64,000 nucleotides of DNA from Bacteroidota bacterium (lineage in GTDB: Bacteria; Bacteroidota; Bacteroidia; NS11-12g; UBA9320), in the NCBI GenBank assembly GCA_013359235.1, contig JABWCE010000006.1, positions 86,030 to 150,029 of the forward strand, given 5' to 3'. Position 1 is the first letter of the stretch. The number at the start of each line of letters is the position of its first letter. The notes under the pieces are model-generated. The model was given only the letters and a program-made list of their open reading frames with translations. It searched no databases and had not been told where the DNA came from. Shown one piece after another: positions 8,561 to 18,608 of the stretch. Position numbers and translations under genes: made by a program.

Positions 8561-10279
8561 TCAATTAACCTGCATTTTTTGAGTTATGCTATAACTTTCG
8601 TTTGACAAAGTATAGAAATAAATGCCGGTATTTAATCCATCAGCATTTATTAATATTAGGCTGTTACCAGCAGAATAATATCCAAGATTTTGGTTTTTTA
8701 CAACTTTTCCGGTAATATCAGTTATTTTCAAATTCAATTCACTTCCATCTCTCAAATATATATTTGCGTAAGTTTCAGAATTAAATGGATTTGGGTGATT
8801 TTGGCTTACAAAGAATATTTTAGGATCTACATTTACTCTTTTTACTGCAGCCACATCGCCAATTTTGTTTTGTAAAATATCTGCAACAGGTATTGCACGG
8901 TACATAATTCTCTGCTCGTCATTAGGGTGCGTTCCACTATTTCCATTATTTTGAAGATTTGTACCTGGCAAATCATCTTCCTGATATACTAAATGCAAAT
9001 AATTATCACAATTTTTTGCAACTGAACCAAAAACATTTTCTTTATTGGCTATCAAACCATTTGCATTCGCTGTAATATTCTGACCAATAGTCCAGGTTAT
9101 ACCACCATCTTTTGAATAAGAAACATATATATCGCGGTAGTTTGCATTATATGGGCTCAATGCTTCTTCGTGAGGAGCACTATATGTTACAAATAAATTT
9201 CCATCAGCATCTATTGCCGACGAAGGAAATGAAACCAATGAAGTATTATTATATCTCGTAGCTGATGAAACATTTGCAGGCAAATTGTTAGATTGGTCTA
9301 ACGCACTTGTTGTTTCTCTTGTAATATCAAGTGTAGAATTTTGATTATAGTCTTTTGCATATCCGCAAATGTTTACACTATCCCAACCTTCAGCCCAATG
9401 AATTAAACTTGCAGTACCTGGGTAAAAACTATATGAATCATCAGTAGTATCTTCATCAGAAACATAGCTTCTGCCATAAAACACATGTGTTTTATAGTTG
9501 TTGTCAATTATTACATCGAAAGAACCATCAGACGTTGCAGCACGATTGTCATTTGCAATATATTTTTTTGTAAATGGTGAATATGGGAATTCTTCTACCA
9601 TAATTTTGGTAAAGCTATTTCCGTTATCGGTAGATTTATATAATACCACATCTTCACCAGTACCGCCCAATACTATTGCTACTATTGAATCTTTTACATC
9701 AATAGCATAATTGTCTCCACCTCCAGCTACTATTCTTGTTGAATCGTAGCCTGGAAGTACAACAAATTGTTTATCCCATGTTACTCCTCCGTCATAAGAA
9801 CGGCAGTATGTTGTTGGGTTACTTACACCATTAATTTTTACAACCGGAATACCATCTGCAGTACTTGAATAATAATTTGAAACAAGGTGAATATAATTTT
9901 TATTGTTTGATGCTGCTCTTCCCCATATTGACACTTTATTGTTTAACTGTGTTAAAACAGTAGTTTGATTTGAAAAACTTGTATTTCCAATAGATGAGTT
10001 TTTGCTAAGTACCCAACCGCCTGTTGTGGCAATATGACCCATTGTAAATTCATAATTTGTATTTCCGTCTTTTAAAATACCTATGCTGGGCCATCCTGTT
10101 CTTTGGCTTTCTATTCTAGTATTTACAGGCAAACCCCAATTTGTTGATGCTTTATGATTGTATCCAATACCTCTGGATGGCCAACCGGCTTCGCTTACTG
10201 ATGCGGTAGTCCATACAGCCGAAACCTGATGAGCATCGTGCAACAAAACTCTTCTGCCTACTGATGCATTAGTTTGCAA
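8561..10279 (-). CDS. Asp-box (BNR/sialidase-like) T9SS type A protein, C-terminal part of a frameshifted gene
   Basis: 572 residues are counted from the first ATG after a frameshift. Several Asp-box repeats (SYDGGVTW, STDNGNSF, SYSKDGGITW) indicate a sialidase-like beta-propeller. The C-terminus has the T9SS type A pattern (NHPNPFN, then a DITGKVV strand, ending QKMQVN). The natural reading continues upstream of this ATG without a stop to about 10327 (CYINGNTYYDLQTN), while the signal peptide lies in the other frame at 10258-10509. One gene has therefore been split, apparently at a run of six A on the minus strand (10324-10329). The protein is probably a secreted surface protein with an unknown ligand. 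Confidence 0.85.
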   Translation of the reverse strand: MQTNASVGRRVLLHDAHQVSAVWTTASVSEAGWPSRGIGYNHKASTNWGLPVNTRIESQRTGWPSIGILKDGNTNYEFTMGHIATTGGWVLSKNSSIGNTSFSNQTTVLTQLNNKVSIWGRAASNNKNYIHLVSNYYSSTADGIPVVKINGVSNPTTYCRSYDGGVTWDKQFVVLPGYDSTRIVAGGGDNYAIDVKDSIVAIVLGGTGEDVVLYKSTDNGNSFTKIMVEEFPYSPFTKKYIANDNRAATSDGSFDVIIDNNYKTHVFYGRSYVSDEDTTDDSYSFYPGTASLIHWAEGWDSVNICGYAKDYNQNSTLDITRETTSALDQSNNLPANVSSATRYNNTSLVSFPSSAIDADGNLFVTYSAPHEEALSPYNANYRDIYVSYSKDGGITWTIGQNITANANGLIANKENVFGSVAKNCDNYLHLVYQEDDLPGTNLQNNGNSGTHPNDEQRIMYRAIPVADILQNKIGDVAAVKRVNVDPKIFFVSQNHPNPFNSETYANIYLRDGSELNLKITDITGKVVKNQNLGYYSAGNSLILINADGLNTGIYFYTLSNESYSITQKMQVN

Positions 10280-10509
10280 ATCATAATATGTATTCCCATT
10301 AATATAGCAGAATAGTTTGGATGTTTTTTATTTAGCTGTGTTTTGTTTGAATTTCCTCTCAAAAACGGATCGTCATTAAACTCAGTTCTAATAAAACTTC
10401 TTTCATATTTCTGGGGTAAATCCGCTTCGGGATTAACTTTTGTAACATTTTTTTGAGCCATTAACAGAGCTGGCATAAAACTTAAAATTAAAAGTAACTT
10501 ATTTTTCAT
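10258..10509 (-). CDS. N-terminal fragment (signal peptide) of the frameshifted Asp-box protein
   Basis: This 83-residue reading frame begins with a clear signal peptide (MKNKLLLILSFMPALLMAQ) and continues in a mature region that matches the start of secreted Asp-box proteins up to about NKKHPNY. It then runs out of frame and stops 22 bases inside the downstream frame. Adding or removing bases in the A6 run at 10324-10329 (minus strand) joins it to the frame of the 8561-10279 gene. It could be an inactivated gene, slippage-controlled expression or a sequencing error in a homopolymer. Confidence 0.7.
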   Translation of the reverse strand: MKNKLLLILSFMPALLMAQKNVTKVNPEADLPQKYERSFIRTEFNDDPFLRGNSNKTQLNKKHPNYSAILMGIHIMICKLMHQ

Positions 10510-10649
10510 GATTTTTTATAAATTTTTTAGGCAAATTAAAACATATTTTATCTATGTTTTATGATATTTTTTTAAAAAAAAATTATCTATTAAAATTATT
10601 TTTAAAATATAGTTAAGCAGATTTGAAAAAAACAGTTTTTCTTTGCAAA

Positions 10650-11192
10650 ATGGAATTAAAAGACGTAGCTTCGGTTTTTGGGAAATCCGGTTTACATAAA
10701 ATTATTGGAAAAGGCGCTTCGGGTTTGGTTTTAGAATCAATTGACGAATTTAAAAAACGCACAATTACCCCTCTATCTCAAAAGGTTTCAATTCTTGAAG
10801 ATGTTTCAGTTTTTTTGAATGATGGCGATGTAAAACTTCACGATGTTTTTGCCAAAATGCAGGAAATGTCTAAGGAAAATAATCTTTCTTCTATTTCAAA
10901 AAATTCGTCAGCAGATGAAATAAAAAAGTGGTTTGCTTCCATAGTTCCTGATTTTGACAGAGAAAAAGTTTATAATTCTGATATCATTAAAATTTCAAAT
11001 TGGTTTTCAATTCTTAATAATTTTATTGATTTCAGTGTAAAACAAAGCGAAGAAAATGCAGAACAAAGTAGCGAAACCGACAAAACAAAGCACAAAACAA
11101 TAAAACCAATTAAAAAAGTTGAAGCTAAAGCCAAGACAAAAACATCGAAAGGTGCTGCAAAAACTACTATTACAAGCAGAAAAATGAGTTAA
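10650..11192 (+). CDS. DUF5606 family protein
   Basis: A 180-residue protein. The N-terminal ~140 residues have the Bacteroidota DUF5606 pattern: MELKDVASVFGKSGLHKI, then the 'VLESIDEFKKRT' strand, then 'KVSILEDVSVFL', followed by a helical part (SADEIKKWFASIVPDFDREKVYNSDIIKISNWF). A Lys/Thr/Ala-rich disordered tail (~145-180) resembles nucleic-acid-binding tails. I start it at the ATG at 10650 rather than the TTG 27 bases upstream because family members begin MELKD. The function of the family is not known. The downstream asparaginase gene is convergent. Confidence 0.8.
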   Translation: MELKDVASVFGKSGLHKIIGKGASGLVLESIDEFKKRTITPLSQKVSILEDVSVFLNDGDVKLHDVFAKMQEMSKENNLSSISKNSSADEIKKWFASIVPDFDREKVYNSDIIKISNWFSILNNFIDFSVKQSEENAEQSSETDKTKHKTIKPIKKVEAKAKTKTSKGAAKTTITSRKMS

Positions 11193-11203
11193 TTTGCGTG
11201 TTA

Positions 11204-12178
11204 TTATTTTAAATAATAGTCAGAATCAATTAATTTATTTTCTCCATCAATGTAAAGTGCATATTGAAAGCCCTTTTGAATACTGTAAGCACCAATTTGA
11301 TTGTTTTGGTTTATTGCAATAAATCCAACTTGAAAATCTTTAAAATCTTTTTGTTTTTTAACAATTCTATTTATTGCTTCTTTACAGGCTTCCATTGGGG
11401 TTTTTCCATTTCTCATCAATTCTACAATAAGCAAAGAACCTGCAATTTTTATAACAGCTTCGCCTTTGCCAGTGGCACATGCTGCTCCTATTTCGTTATC
11501 AACAAACATACCTGCTCCTATTATTGGCGAATCACCTACCCTGCCATGATATTTCCAAGCCAAACCACTTGTAGTGCATGCACCTGATAAATTTCCAAAA
11601 TTATCAATTGCAAGCATACCGATTGTATCATGATTGTTTATATCAATTTTTTCAGGTTCGTAATTTTTTTTTATTTTCCATTTTTCCCATTCAATACGCG
11701 ATTTTTCGGTAAGTAAATTTTCTTTTTTAAAACCATTGTTCAGGGCAAATTTCAAAGCTCCCTCTCCTACCAGCATTACATGGGGAGTTTTATCCATTAC
11801 TAAACGGGCTACTGAAATTGGATTTTTTATATGTTGAAGAAATGCTACCGAACCACAATTGCCGTTTTCATCCATTATTGAAGCATCAAGTGTTACATTT
11901 CCATCACGGTCAGGCAAACCTCCATAGCCGACACTTTGTACTTCGGGGTCTGATTCTGATACTTTCACTCCTTGCTCAACAGCATCAATAGATTTGCCGT
12001 TTTCTGTAATTATTTTCCATGCTGCATTGTTTGCAGCCAAGCCGTGTTTCCATGTAGAAATTACTAAAGGTTTCACATTCACTTTTTCATTATTTTTTAC
12101 AAACGCTTCATTTACGCCAGTTATTAGCAATGCTGAAGTTAATGTTGTGTTTTTAAGAAATTTTCTTCGTGTTATCAT
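11204..12178 (-). CDS. N4-(beta-N-acetylglucosaminyl)-L-asparaginase (glycosylasparaginase)
   Basis: A 324-residue Ntn hydrolase that cleaves the GlcNAc-Asn bond of N-glycopeptides or isoaspartyl substrates. The autoproteolysis/catalytic site is HDT-IGM with T185 as the expected nucleophile. Downstream GRVGDSPIIGAG and ACATGKGE are the substrate-binding loops of this family. The N-terminus (ITRRKFLKN followed by a hydrophobic stretch) is a twin-arginine signal, so export by Tat is likely. It is the last gene of a minus-strand run with the lipoprotein and propeller genes. Confidence 0.92.
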   Translation of the reverse strand: MITRRKFLKNTTLTSALLITGVNEAFVKNNEKVNVKPLVISTWKHGLAANNAAWKIITENGKSIDAVEQGVKVSESDPEVQSVGYGGLPDRDGNVTLDASIMDENGNCGSVAFLQHIKNPISVARLVMDKTPHVMLVGEGALKFALNNGFKKENLLTEKSRIEWEKWKIKKNYEPEKIDINNHDTIGMLAIDNFGNLSGACTTSGLAWKYHGRVGDSPIIGAGMFVDNEIGAACATGKGEAVIKIAGSLLIVELMRNGKTPMEACKEAINRIVKKQKDFKDFQVGFIAINQNNQIGAYSIQKGFQYALYIDGENKLIDSDYYLK

Positions 12179-12204
12179 TTCGATTGTTTTTTTAATAAAT
12201 TTCT

Positions 12205-12675
12205 TTACTCGAAAAACTTATCAAATTCTTCAAATGACGATTTAATCTTTAAATAGAGATGTTCTGCTTCTTTTGACTCAGTATTTTCCGAAAATTCATC
12301 AACCAATTCAATAAATGGCACTAACCATTTGTGAAGTTCGTCGTGGGCTTTTCCCTCCATAGTACAATTAGATGTAAGTGAATCTAACCCTTTACTCAAA
12401 TTTTTTGCTAAAGTATTATAATCTCTTTTTTTATTTTTTTCAAAAATCGCTACATCACTTTTCATTTTTGAAATATGTAACATCATATCAGTGTTTACTT
12501 TCCATTTTTTTCCTTCATTTAACGAAATACTATCATTTTCGGTGTTGTGTTGGTGTTCATCTATTTCAGAAAGTGAATCAGAAGTATTTATGTTTGATTT
12601 TTTTGAAGTGTTTGTACATGAAACTATCATATTTACTGAAAAAAGTAGTAATAAAATTTTAAGTTTTGTATTCAT
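12205..12675 (-). CDS. Small helical lipoprotein
   Basis: 156 residues with a lipoprotein signal (lipobox ending at C20 in MIVSC). The mature part is acidic and Ser/Asn-rich at first, then helical, with the block LNEGKKWKVNTDMMLHI and a C-terminal helix. Similar small periplasmic proteins, some annotated as 'viral A-type inclusion protein', occur in Bacteroidota. Function unknown. It lies between the propeller gene and the asparaginase gene with short gaps and is probably co-transcribed. Confidence 0.75.
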   Translation of the reverse strand: MNTKLKILLLLFSVNMIVSCTNTSKKSNINTSDSLSEIDEHQHNTENDSISLNEGKKWKVNTDMMLHISKMKSDVAIFEKNKKRDYNTLAKNLSKGLDSLTSNCTMEGKAHDELHKWLVPFIELVDEFSENTESKEAEHLYLKIKSSFEEFDKFFE

Positions 12676-12688
12676 TTTTATTTGTTTT

Positions 12689-15496
12689 TTACTTTGTATT
12701 GCTAATAATTAGGTTTCCTTCGGCTGTTTTGGTTTTTGAATTTACATTTAATTTATATTTACCAGGTTTGAGATAATATTTCTCATTATCAGCTTTTCTT
12801 AAAAATCTTGAAATTGTAACGTTTTTGTTGGCTGAAAAGTTAAAGTTGAAATAGTTTACGCCTTTATTTGCATTAATCTTTTCAAATTTAACCAATACAC
12901 CTGCTGAATCTGTAATTGCTATTTCTATATCTTGATTAATTGCCGAAAAAAATGGAATTTGAACTTTTGATTCTATTTCAGGCTCCCAAAATCCTGACTT
13001 TTTTCCCCAGTTTTCTGAATATTGATATTCGGGCAGATTGTATAAAAAAAGATTGTTTTCAAAAATCAAACTATCCAAGCTATTTATTTCGTTTAGAGAA
13101 ATTACATAAACCGAACGTCCATGAGTACCAATAACTAATTCATTAGTTTCACTATTTATTACAATATCGTGTACTGCAACACGTGGTAATGATGACATTT
13201 TCTCCCAACTTTTCCCCTGATTTAGGGTAAAATATATTCCATTGTCGGTTCCAATATATAAAATTGATTTATTTTTATAATCTTCACGTATTACATTTAC
13301 AGGTTCCATAGGTAAATTGCTGCTTATATTTTTCCATGTAGAGCCATAATCGTCAGAAATCATAACAAAAGGAGTAAAAATATCATTTCTAAAAGCACTT
13401 AATGTTGCATAAACTCTTGATTCTACAAATTTTGAAGCTTGTACTCTGGTAACCCAAAACTGGTTAAATTGCTTTATAGAAATGTTTTGCCAAGAGTTTC
13501 CTGCATCTTTTGTAACATAAATATTTCCATCGTCACTTCCTGTATAAATCAACCCGAATTTCATTGTACTTTCGTCAATTGTGGTAATCGTGCCAAAAGG
13601 AACGTTCCCTTCTTTTTTACCAGAGGTAAGATCTGGCGATATTTTTTTCCAAGTATCGCCATTATCAAAAGTTCTGAAAAGAAAGTTTCCTCCAAAATAC
13701 ATTGTATTTTTTGCATGTTTTGACTGTAATATCGGCGTTTGCCAATTAAAACGATATGGCAATTCGCCCAGTTCATGTCTTGGAGTAATGTATTTTCTTG
13801 TTTTATCAGTATTATTTATTCTGAAATAATTACCAAACTGATAGCCTGTAAATACAAGTTTTTGCTTAGTATCTACTGAAATCTGCATTCCATCGCCACC
13901 CAAAATAAACTGCCATGAATATTTGCCGTATTGATGCCATGATGTGCCTTGATTATAGTATCGCGAACCTTTCCAAACTCCATTATCCTGCATTCCGCCA
14001 TAAATATTATACGGTTCTTCTTCGTCAATTGCTATTGCATAAAACTGCCCAACTGCAGGGGTATTGCATTTTACCCAATTTTTTCCTTTGTCGTAAGAAA
14101 TATTCAAACCCCCATCGTTGCCGCAAATAATATGATTTTCATTGTTCGGGTTTATCCAAAGGGCATGATAGTCTGCATGAACATTTTCATCATTGAGTTT
14201 ATAAAATTTATTTCCTCCATCATCAGATTTTGCTAATACAACACCAAGTATATATATTTCTTTTGAGTTAACCGGCGATACCCTAATTTGCCCGAAATAA
14301 TATCCATAAGTATAATAAAAATCGTCTATTGAGTCATTAACAGTAATCCAATCCACTTTTTCGATATTATCAGTTTTAATTATTACAGCACCTTTAAATT
14401 TTGAATTAAAAAGATTATGATTGGCATCTCCAAGATAATTTACCAAATCTATAACTTTGTTTTTTCCTGATTTTATTAAATGTTTTACGGTTTTAGAATT
14501 GTATTTTTCAGGGAAATTATTATTTCGTAAAAAATCTTCAAGTTTATTATCATCAATTTTTAAAAATTCATTTACATTTTTTAAACTGTATTTTCTAATG
14601 TCATCAATACTTAAAACTGTTGAATCTGTTTTTTTAATAGCAATTGGGTTTTGGTCATCAATTATGGCATAAAGTCCTGTTTTTCCACTTTCGTTAAAAA
14701 CACTAAGCCCAATTCTACCAATATTTTTCCCTGAATAGATTTTTTCCCAATTTTCACCGCCATTTTTTGATATAAAAATTCCGGAACCATCGCCCGAACC
14801 ATTGAAATGAAATGTGCTTCGTATTCTTTCCCAAGTAGCAGCAATAAGTATTTCGGGGTTTTGCGGATCAAAACACAAATCAATTGCTCCTGTTTTGTCA
14901 TTTATATACAAAACTTTTTTCCATGTTTTACCAAAATCTACACTTTTAAAAACGCCGCGTTCTGTATTTGCAGAATTCAGGTGCCCCATTGCTGCAACAT
15001 AAATTATATTTTTTTGCGAAGGATGTAATAAAACTCTACCGATATGTTGAGTTTCGGCAAGTCCGCAATGTATCCATGTTTTTCCTGTGTCCGAAGTGTA
15101 ATAAATTCCTGTACCTGCGTAACTCGAACGGCTTGAATTGTTTTCGCCTGTGCCAACCCAAAGTGTAAATTCGTTCCAGTTTACAGCAATATCGCCAACT
15201 GTTATAGAATGTTGATTGTCAAAAACAGGTTTAAAAGATTGCCCATTGTTGCATGAATACCAAACTCCACCTGAGGCATAAGCTACAAACATTTCAATAG
15301 GGTTATTAGGATTTATTTCAATGTCAGTTACTCTTCCACTCATTATAGTAGGTCCAACTGATTCGAATGGGATGTTTACAAAATTACCGGTTAAAGACAA
15401 GTTTAAGTTTTCTAGTCTTTTGTTTGCAGGCGTTTGAGAATGAATATTAACATTAAATAAAAAGGAACAAAAAATAGATAAAAACAATTTTTTCAT
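12689..15496 (-). CDS. Secreted VPS10/BNR-type beta-propeller protein
   Basis: 935 residues with a signal peptide (1-20). Many Asp-box-like strands (YTSDTGKTW, KSVDFGKTW, ISKNGGENW, RTFDNGDTW, VTKDAGNSW, SDDYGSTW, TLNQGKSW) indicate one or two large propellers of the VPS10/xyloglucanase-like type. A helical insertion of about 80 residues (288-365) with two copies of a short LxxF/LxxxN helical pattern interrupts the propeller. The C-terminus (NLIISNTK) is not a clear T9SS signal. Binding partner or substrate unknown. It begins six bases after panB on the same strand. Confidence 0.8.
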   Translation of the reverse strand: MKKLFLSIFCSFLFNVNIHSQTPANKRLENLNLSLTGNFVNIPFESVGPTIMSGRVTDIEINPNNPIEMFVAYASGGVWYSCNNGQSFKPVFDNQHSITVGDIAVNWNEFTLWVGTGENNSSRSSYAGTGIYYTSDTGKTWIHCGLAETQHIGRVLLHPSQKNIIYVAAMGHLNSANTERGVFKSVDFGKTWKKVLYINDKTGAIDLCFDPQNPEILIAATWERIRSTFHFNGSGDGSGIFISKNGGENWEKIYSGKNIGRIGLSVFNESGKTGLYAIIDDQNPIAIKKTDSTVLSIDDIRKYSLKNVNEFLKIDDNKLEDFLRNNNFPEKYNSKTVKHLIKSGKNKVIDLVNYLGDANHNLFNSKFKGAVIIKTDNIEKVDWITVNDSIDDFYYTYGYYFGQIRVSPVNSKEIYILGVVLAKSDDGGNKFYKLNDENVHADYHALWINPNNENHIICGNDGGLNISYDKGKNWVKCNTPAVGQFYAIAIDEEEPYNIYGGMQDNGVWKGSRYYNQGTSWHQYGKYSWQFILGGDGMQISVDTKQKLVFTGYQFGNYFRINNTDKTRKYITPRHELGELPYRFNWQTPILQSKHAKNTMYFGGNFLFRTFDNGDTWKKISPDLTSGKKEGNVPFGTITTIDESTMKFGLIYTGSDDGNIYVTKDAGNSWQNISIKQFNQFWVTRVQASKFVESRVYATLSAFRNDIFTPFVMISDDYGSTWKNISSNLPMEPVNVIREDYKNKSILYIGTDNGIYFTLNQGKSWEKMSSLPRVAVHDIVINSETNELVIGTHGRSVYVISLNEINSLDSLIFENNLFLYNLPEYQYSENWGKKSGFWEPEIESKVQIPFFSAINQDIEIAITDSAGVLVKFEKINANKGVNYFNFNFSANKNVTISRFLRKADNEKYYLKPGKYKLNVNSKTKTAEGNLIISNTK

Positions 15497-15502
15497 AAAA
15501 AT

Positions 15503-16318
15503 TTAATATTGCTCTTCTTCATTAGGAAAATCAAGTGATTTAACATCGTCAACATAACGACCAACTGCCGAAGAAATATCATCGTGCAAATTCATATAAC
15601 GGCGTAAAAACCTGGGATTAAATTCTTTTGTCATCCCAAGCATATCGTGCAAAACCAAAACTTGACCATCAACATATTTTCCGGCACCTATACCAATTAC
15701 AGGTATAGTAAGGCTTTCGGCTACTTTTTTGGCAAGTTTGGCGGGAATTTTTTCGAGTACAATTGCAAAACAACCAGTTTCTTCTAACAATTTTGCATCA
15801 GAAATAAGTTGTTCGGCTTCTTTTTCTTCTTTTGCTCTTACACTGTAAGTACCGAATTTGTATATAGATTGTGGTGTAAGTCCTAAATGCCCCATAACCG
15901 GAATACCAGCCGAAATTATTCTTCTTACAGAATCAACAACCTCTACCCCACCCTCTAATTTCACGGCATGTGCTTCTGCCTCTTTCATAATTCTGATAGA
16001 TGAATTTAAAGCATTTTTGCTATCGCCCTGATAAGAACCAAAAGGCATATCGCATACTACCAAAGCTCTGTTTACAGCCCTTACTACCGATTGTGCATGA
16101 TATATCATTTGATCTAAAGTAATGGGTAAAGTAGAAATATGACCTGCCATAACATTTGAAGCCGAATCGCCAACTAAAATTACATCTATCCCGGCATTGT
16201 CAATTATTTTGGCAAAAGTATAATCATAAGCAGTAAGCATTGATATTTTCACCCCTTCATGTTTCATTTCTACAAGGGTATGAGTAGTTATCTTTTTTAG
16301 TTTCTTAAAAGTTGTCAT
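15503..16318 (-). CDS. panB: 3-methyl-2-oxobutanoate hydroxymethyltransferase
   Basis: 271 residues, normal length for PanB. It transfers a hydroxymethyl group from 5,10-methylene-THF to ketoisovalerate, the first step of pantothenate synthesis. Signature segments are [48 protein letters not shown] and [21 protein letters not shown], carrying the Mg ligands Asp/Asp/Glu and the catalytic Glu. Its start overlaps the stop of the upstream coiled-coil gene (TAATG), so the two are co-translated although functionally unrelated. Confidence 0.97.
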   Translation of the reverse strand: MTTFKKLKKITTHTLVEMKHEGVKISMLTAYDYTFAKIIDNAGIDVILVGDSASNVMAGHISTLPITLDQMIYHAQSVVRAVNRALVVCDMPFGSYQGDSKNALNSSIRIMKEAEAHAVKLEGGVEVVDSVRRIISAGIPVMGHLGLTPQSIYKFGTYSVRAKEEKEAEQLISDAKLLEETGCFAIVLEKIPAKLAKKVAESLTIPVIGIGAGKYVDGQVLVLHDMLGMTKEFNPRFLRRYMNLHDDISSAVGRYVDDVKSLDFPNEEEQY

Positions 16319-17442
16319 TATTTTTCTTTTTTAAGTTCTTTAATAATACTAATCAATTGCTGGTTTTCTTTATTCAAATCTTGTATTTTTTTCAAAAGTT
16401 CTTCATTTTTACTCTTTTCGCGGTTAATGATATCGTTTAAGGTAAGTATAATATCACCATTTTTATCTTCTTCAATTGCTTTTTTCAAAATTTCAAATTC
16501 GGCAAGTTTGTCTTTAGCTTTTTTGAGTTCTATTTCTAATTTTCCCTTTTCTATCATAAGTGTTTCGTTCATTAGGCTAAGTTCTAAGTTTTTTATTTCA
16601 AGGGTAGTATCATTAGTTTTTTGTTTTTTACACCTATCCAATGAATGAGTAAGTTCTGCAATTTTTTTCTGTTGTTTATCAATTTTGCTTTTTAAAAGCA
16701 GTATTACTTCGTTGTCTTCATTTTTGCTCTTTTTGGGCTGTTTTTTATCTTCATTTTCAATCTCGGGTGAAATTGATGAATCTTTTTGTACTATGTTACT
16801 TTCATGGATTGATTTTTTTAAAACTTTAACATAATCTATCTTCCCTGACGAGTTTTTGGCTGCAAAAAAACCAATATTGCCGTTTATATATTTTTTTTCG
16901 ATAAAAGAGAAAATGAAAACCGAATTTATGTAAAAATCAAAAATACCCGAATTGCAAACTACTGTAATTTCGTTGAAAGATTTTGATTTCAACGATTTTG
17001 AGCGATTCCAACCATTTTCGCCTGCAAACGAAAGTATTTGCCATTGTCCATTATTAAATTTTCTCACCCTGTACTGTCCTTTGCTGTTTATTTCACAAAT
17101 TATTGCACCGGTGCCGTCTGATGTGGCGTTTATCATAAGCCCAATACTGTTTTCCATACTCTTAGCTCCATCAGTTTTAAATGATGCCGAAACCGAAAAA
17201 TCATTGAAATCCTTAAAAGGTTTAAGCAATGAAACTGCAAAATTTTCGGAATTTTTATTTTTGAATACATAAAAACCTTCATCTGTAATTGCAAATTCTA
17301 AATCAGACGAACGTTGTTCCCAATTATCGTTTACACTCATAAACTGTTCTTCATAAACCACACTGTCGTATTTATCGTTTAATTTCTGAGAGTAACAATT
17401 TATTTGATATACGATGAATAAAATTAATAAAATAAATCTCAT
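16318..17442 (-). CDS. Secreted protein with laminin-G-like domain and long coiled coil
   Basis: 374 residues from the ATG at 17442; a GTG at 17463 would add seven residues and spoil the signal peptide. The signal peptide [19 protein letters not shown] is followed by a concanavalin-type sandwich (~30-205) with the [18 protein letters not shown] and [21 protein letters not shown] strands, similar to the DUF1080/LamG group. A Lys/Glu-rich linker and a coiled coil (~245-374) finish the protein. It is probably periplasmic or surface located. Its start lies only 15 bases from that of the divergent DUF4249 gene. Confidence 0.75.
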   Translation of the reverse strand: MRFILLILFIVYQINCYSQKLNDKYDSVVYEEQFMSVNDNWEQRSSDLEFAITDEGFYVFKNKNSENFAVSLLKPFKDFNDFSVSASFKTDGAKSMENSIGLMINATSDGTGAIICEINSKGQYRVRKFNNGQWQILSFAGENGWNRSKSLKSKSFNEITVVCNSGIFDFYINSVFIFSFIEKKYINGNIGFFAAKNSSGKIDYVKVLKKSIHESNIVQKDSSISPEIENEDKKQPKKSKNEDNEVILLLKSKIDKQQKKIAELTHSLDRCKKQKTNDTTLEIKNLELSLMNETLMIEKGKLEIELKKAKDKLAEFEILKKAIEEDKNGDIILTLNDIINREKSKNEELLKKIQDLNKENQQLISIIKELKKEK

Positions 17443-17457
17443 TTTTGTGATTTGATA

Positions 17458-18525
17458 ATGCACAAAACTAAGTTTAATTTTTATAAAATAAATAACAGCC
17501 TTTTATTTCTGTTTTTAATTTCTTTATTAATCAACTCTTGCAAAAACGAAATAGATGTAGCAGCACCTTGGAAAGAAACAATTATAGTATATGGTTTGTT
17601 AGACCCTGCATCACCCGAAAATTACATTCGCATACAAAAAGCATATCTCGACCCTCAAGGCAACGCATATAAGTTTACTGGTGTAAATGATTCAATTTAT
17701 TCGTATAAGCTCGATGTAAAACTATATGTAAAACGAAATGGAAATATCATAGATACAATATTTCCTGAATATATAAATGGCGATTTAGAAGGTATAAAAA
17801 AAGATACTGGCTTGTTTTCAAATTCGCCAAATTATCTCTATAAAATTAACCAACCAATAAAAGCTTCGGCTTTAAGCCCCAACCCCGAAGACTACACATA
17901 TAATATAGAAGTTAAAGACCCAAAAACAGGTTATATTTGCACTTCGTCAACTATTACTACCGGATATTTAGAGCCGTTAAGCCCTGTAACAAATAATATT
18001 ACACCAATAACTATTAATTCAAAACCCGGCACATATCTCACTATTGGTTACAGAGAAGGAAGAAATGTAAAATCTTATGATATGAAAATTAGATTTTGGT
18101 ATAGGGAATACAATAAAAATTCGCCTTCTGATTCGCAAACTCAGTTTGTTGACTGGATACTTTTCAAAAACAGACTAACCTCATCTTTAAGAGGATATGA
18201 ATTGAAAACCAATTCTATCGAAGGGTTTATTTTTTACGAATTATTACAGTACACAATAGCTCCAAACCAAGATATTAATAGAAAAGCATTGTACTGCGAT
18301 GTTGAATATTATGGCGTTGGTGAAGATTTGTACACGTATATACAAGTAAATATTCCATCAATAGGAATAATTCAAAAAAAACCCGAATACACTAATATTA
18401 CCAATGGACTTGGACTGTTTTCGTCGAGATATATAACTGCATTTAGAAAAATACCTATCAGTGCAGAAATGAAATCGCAACTCCAAAATTCAAATTATAC
18501 AAAAACTCTAAATTTCAAACCATAA
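17458..18525 (+). CDS. DUF4249 family lipoprotein
   Basis: 355 residues from the ATG at 17458 (a TTG lies two codons upstream). A lipoprotein signal ends at the Cys of LLINSC. The mature protein shows the DUF4249 pattern: VYGLLDPASPENYIRIQKAYLD, an immunoglobulin-like region with YNIEVKDPKTGYICTS and a long C-terminal beta domain. DUF4249 lipoproteins are outer-membrane partners encoded beside TonB-dependent receptors, as here, where the receptor follows 83 bases downstream. Substrate unknown. Confidence 0.85.
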   Translation: MHKTKFNFYKINNSLLFLFLISLLINSCKNEIDVAAPWKETIIVYGLLDPASPENYIRIQKAYLDPQGNAYKFTGVNDSIYSYKLDVKLYVKRNGNIIDTIFPEYINGDLEGIKKDTGLFSNSPNYLYKINQPIKASALSPNPEDYTYNIEVKDPKTGYICTSSTITTGYLEPLSPVTNNITPITINSKPGTYLTIGYREGRNVKSYDMKIRFWYREYNKNSPSDSQTQFVDWILFKNRLTSSLRGYELKTNSIEGFIFYELLQYTIAPNQDINRKALYCDVEYYGVGEDLYTYIQVNIPSIGIIQKKPEYTNITNGLGLFSSRYITAFRKIPISAEMKSQLQNSNYTKTLNFKP

Positions 18526-18584
18526 TTTTTTAAAATAAATCAAAATTCAATTAAAATAAATTTTTTTTCTTATTAAATAAAATT

Positions 18585-18592
18585 TAGGTTTG
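18585..18592 (+). promoter_or_regulatory. Possible -7 box (TAGGTTTG) before the TonB receptor gene
   Basis: TAGGTTTG fits TAnnTTTG, but only a T run occupies the -33 position. If used, transcription would start at about 18599, which favours the ATG at 18609 over the TTG at 18597. Confidence 0.4.
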
Positions 18593-18608
18593 GATTTTGA
18601 AAAAAGTT

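Noticed and set aside
8561..10509. Programmed ribosomal frameshift
   Set aside because: An A6 run is present, but I see no downstream pseudoknot or conserved slippery heptamer; mutation, phase variation or sequencing error are equally or more likely. Kept as an open question under findings.
10623..10649. TTG start for the DUF5606 protein
   Set aside because: The family starts at MELKD, which corresponds to the ATG at 10650; the TTG extension is not conserved-looking.
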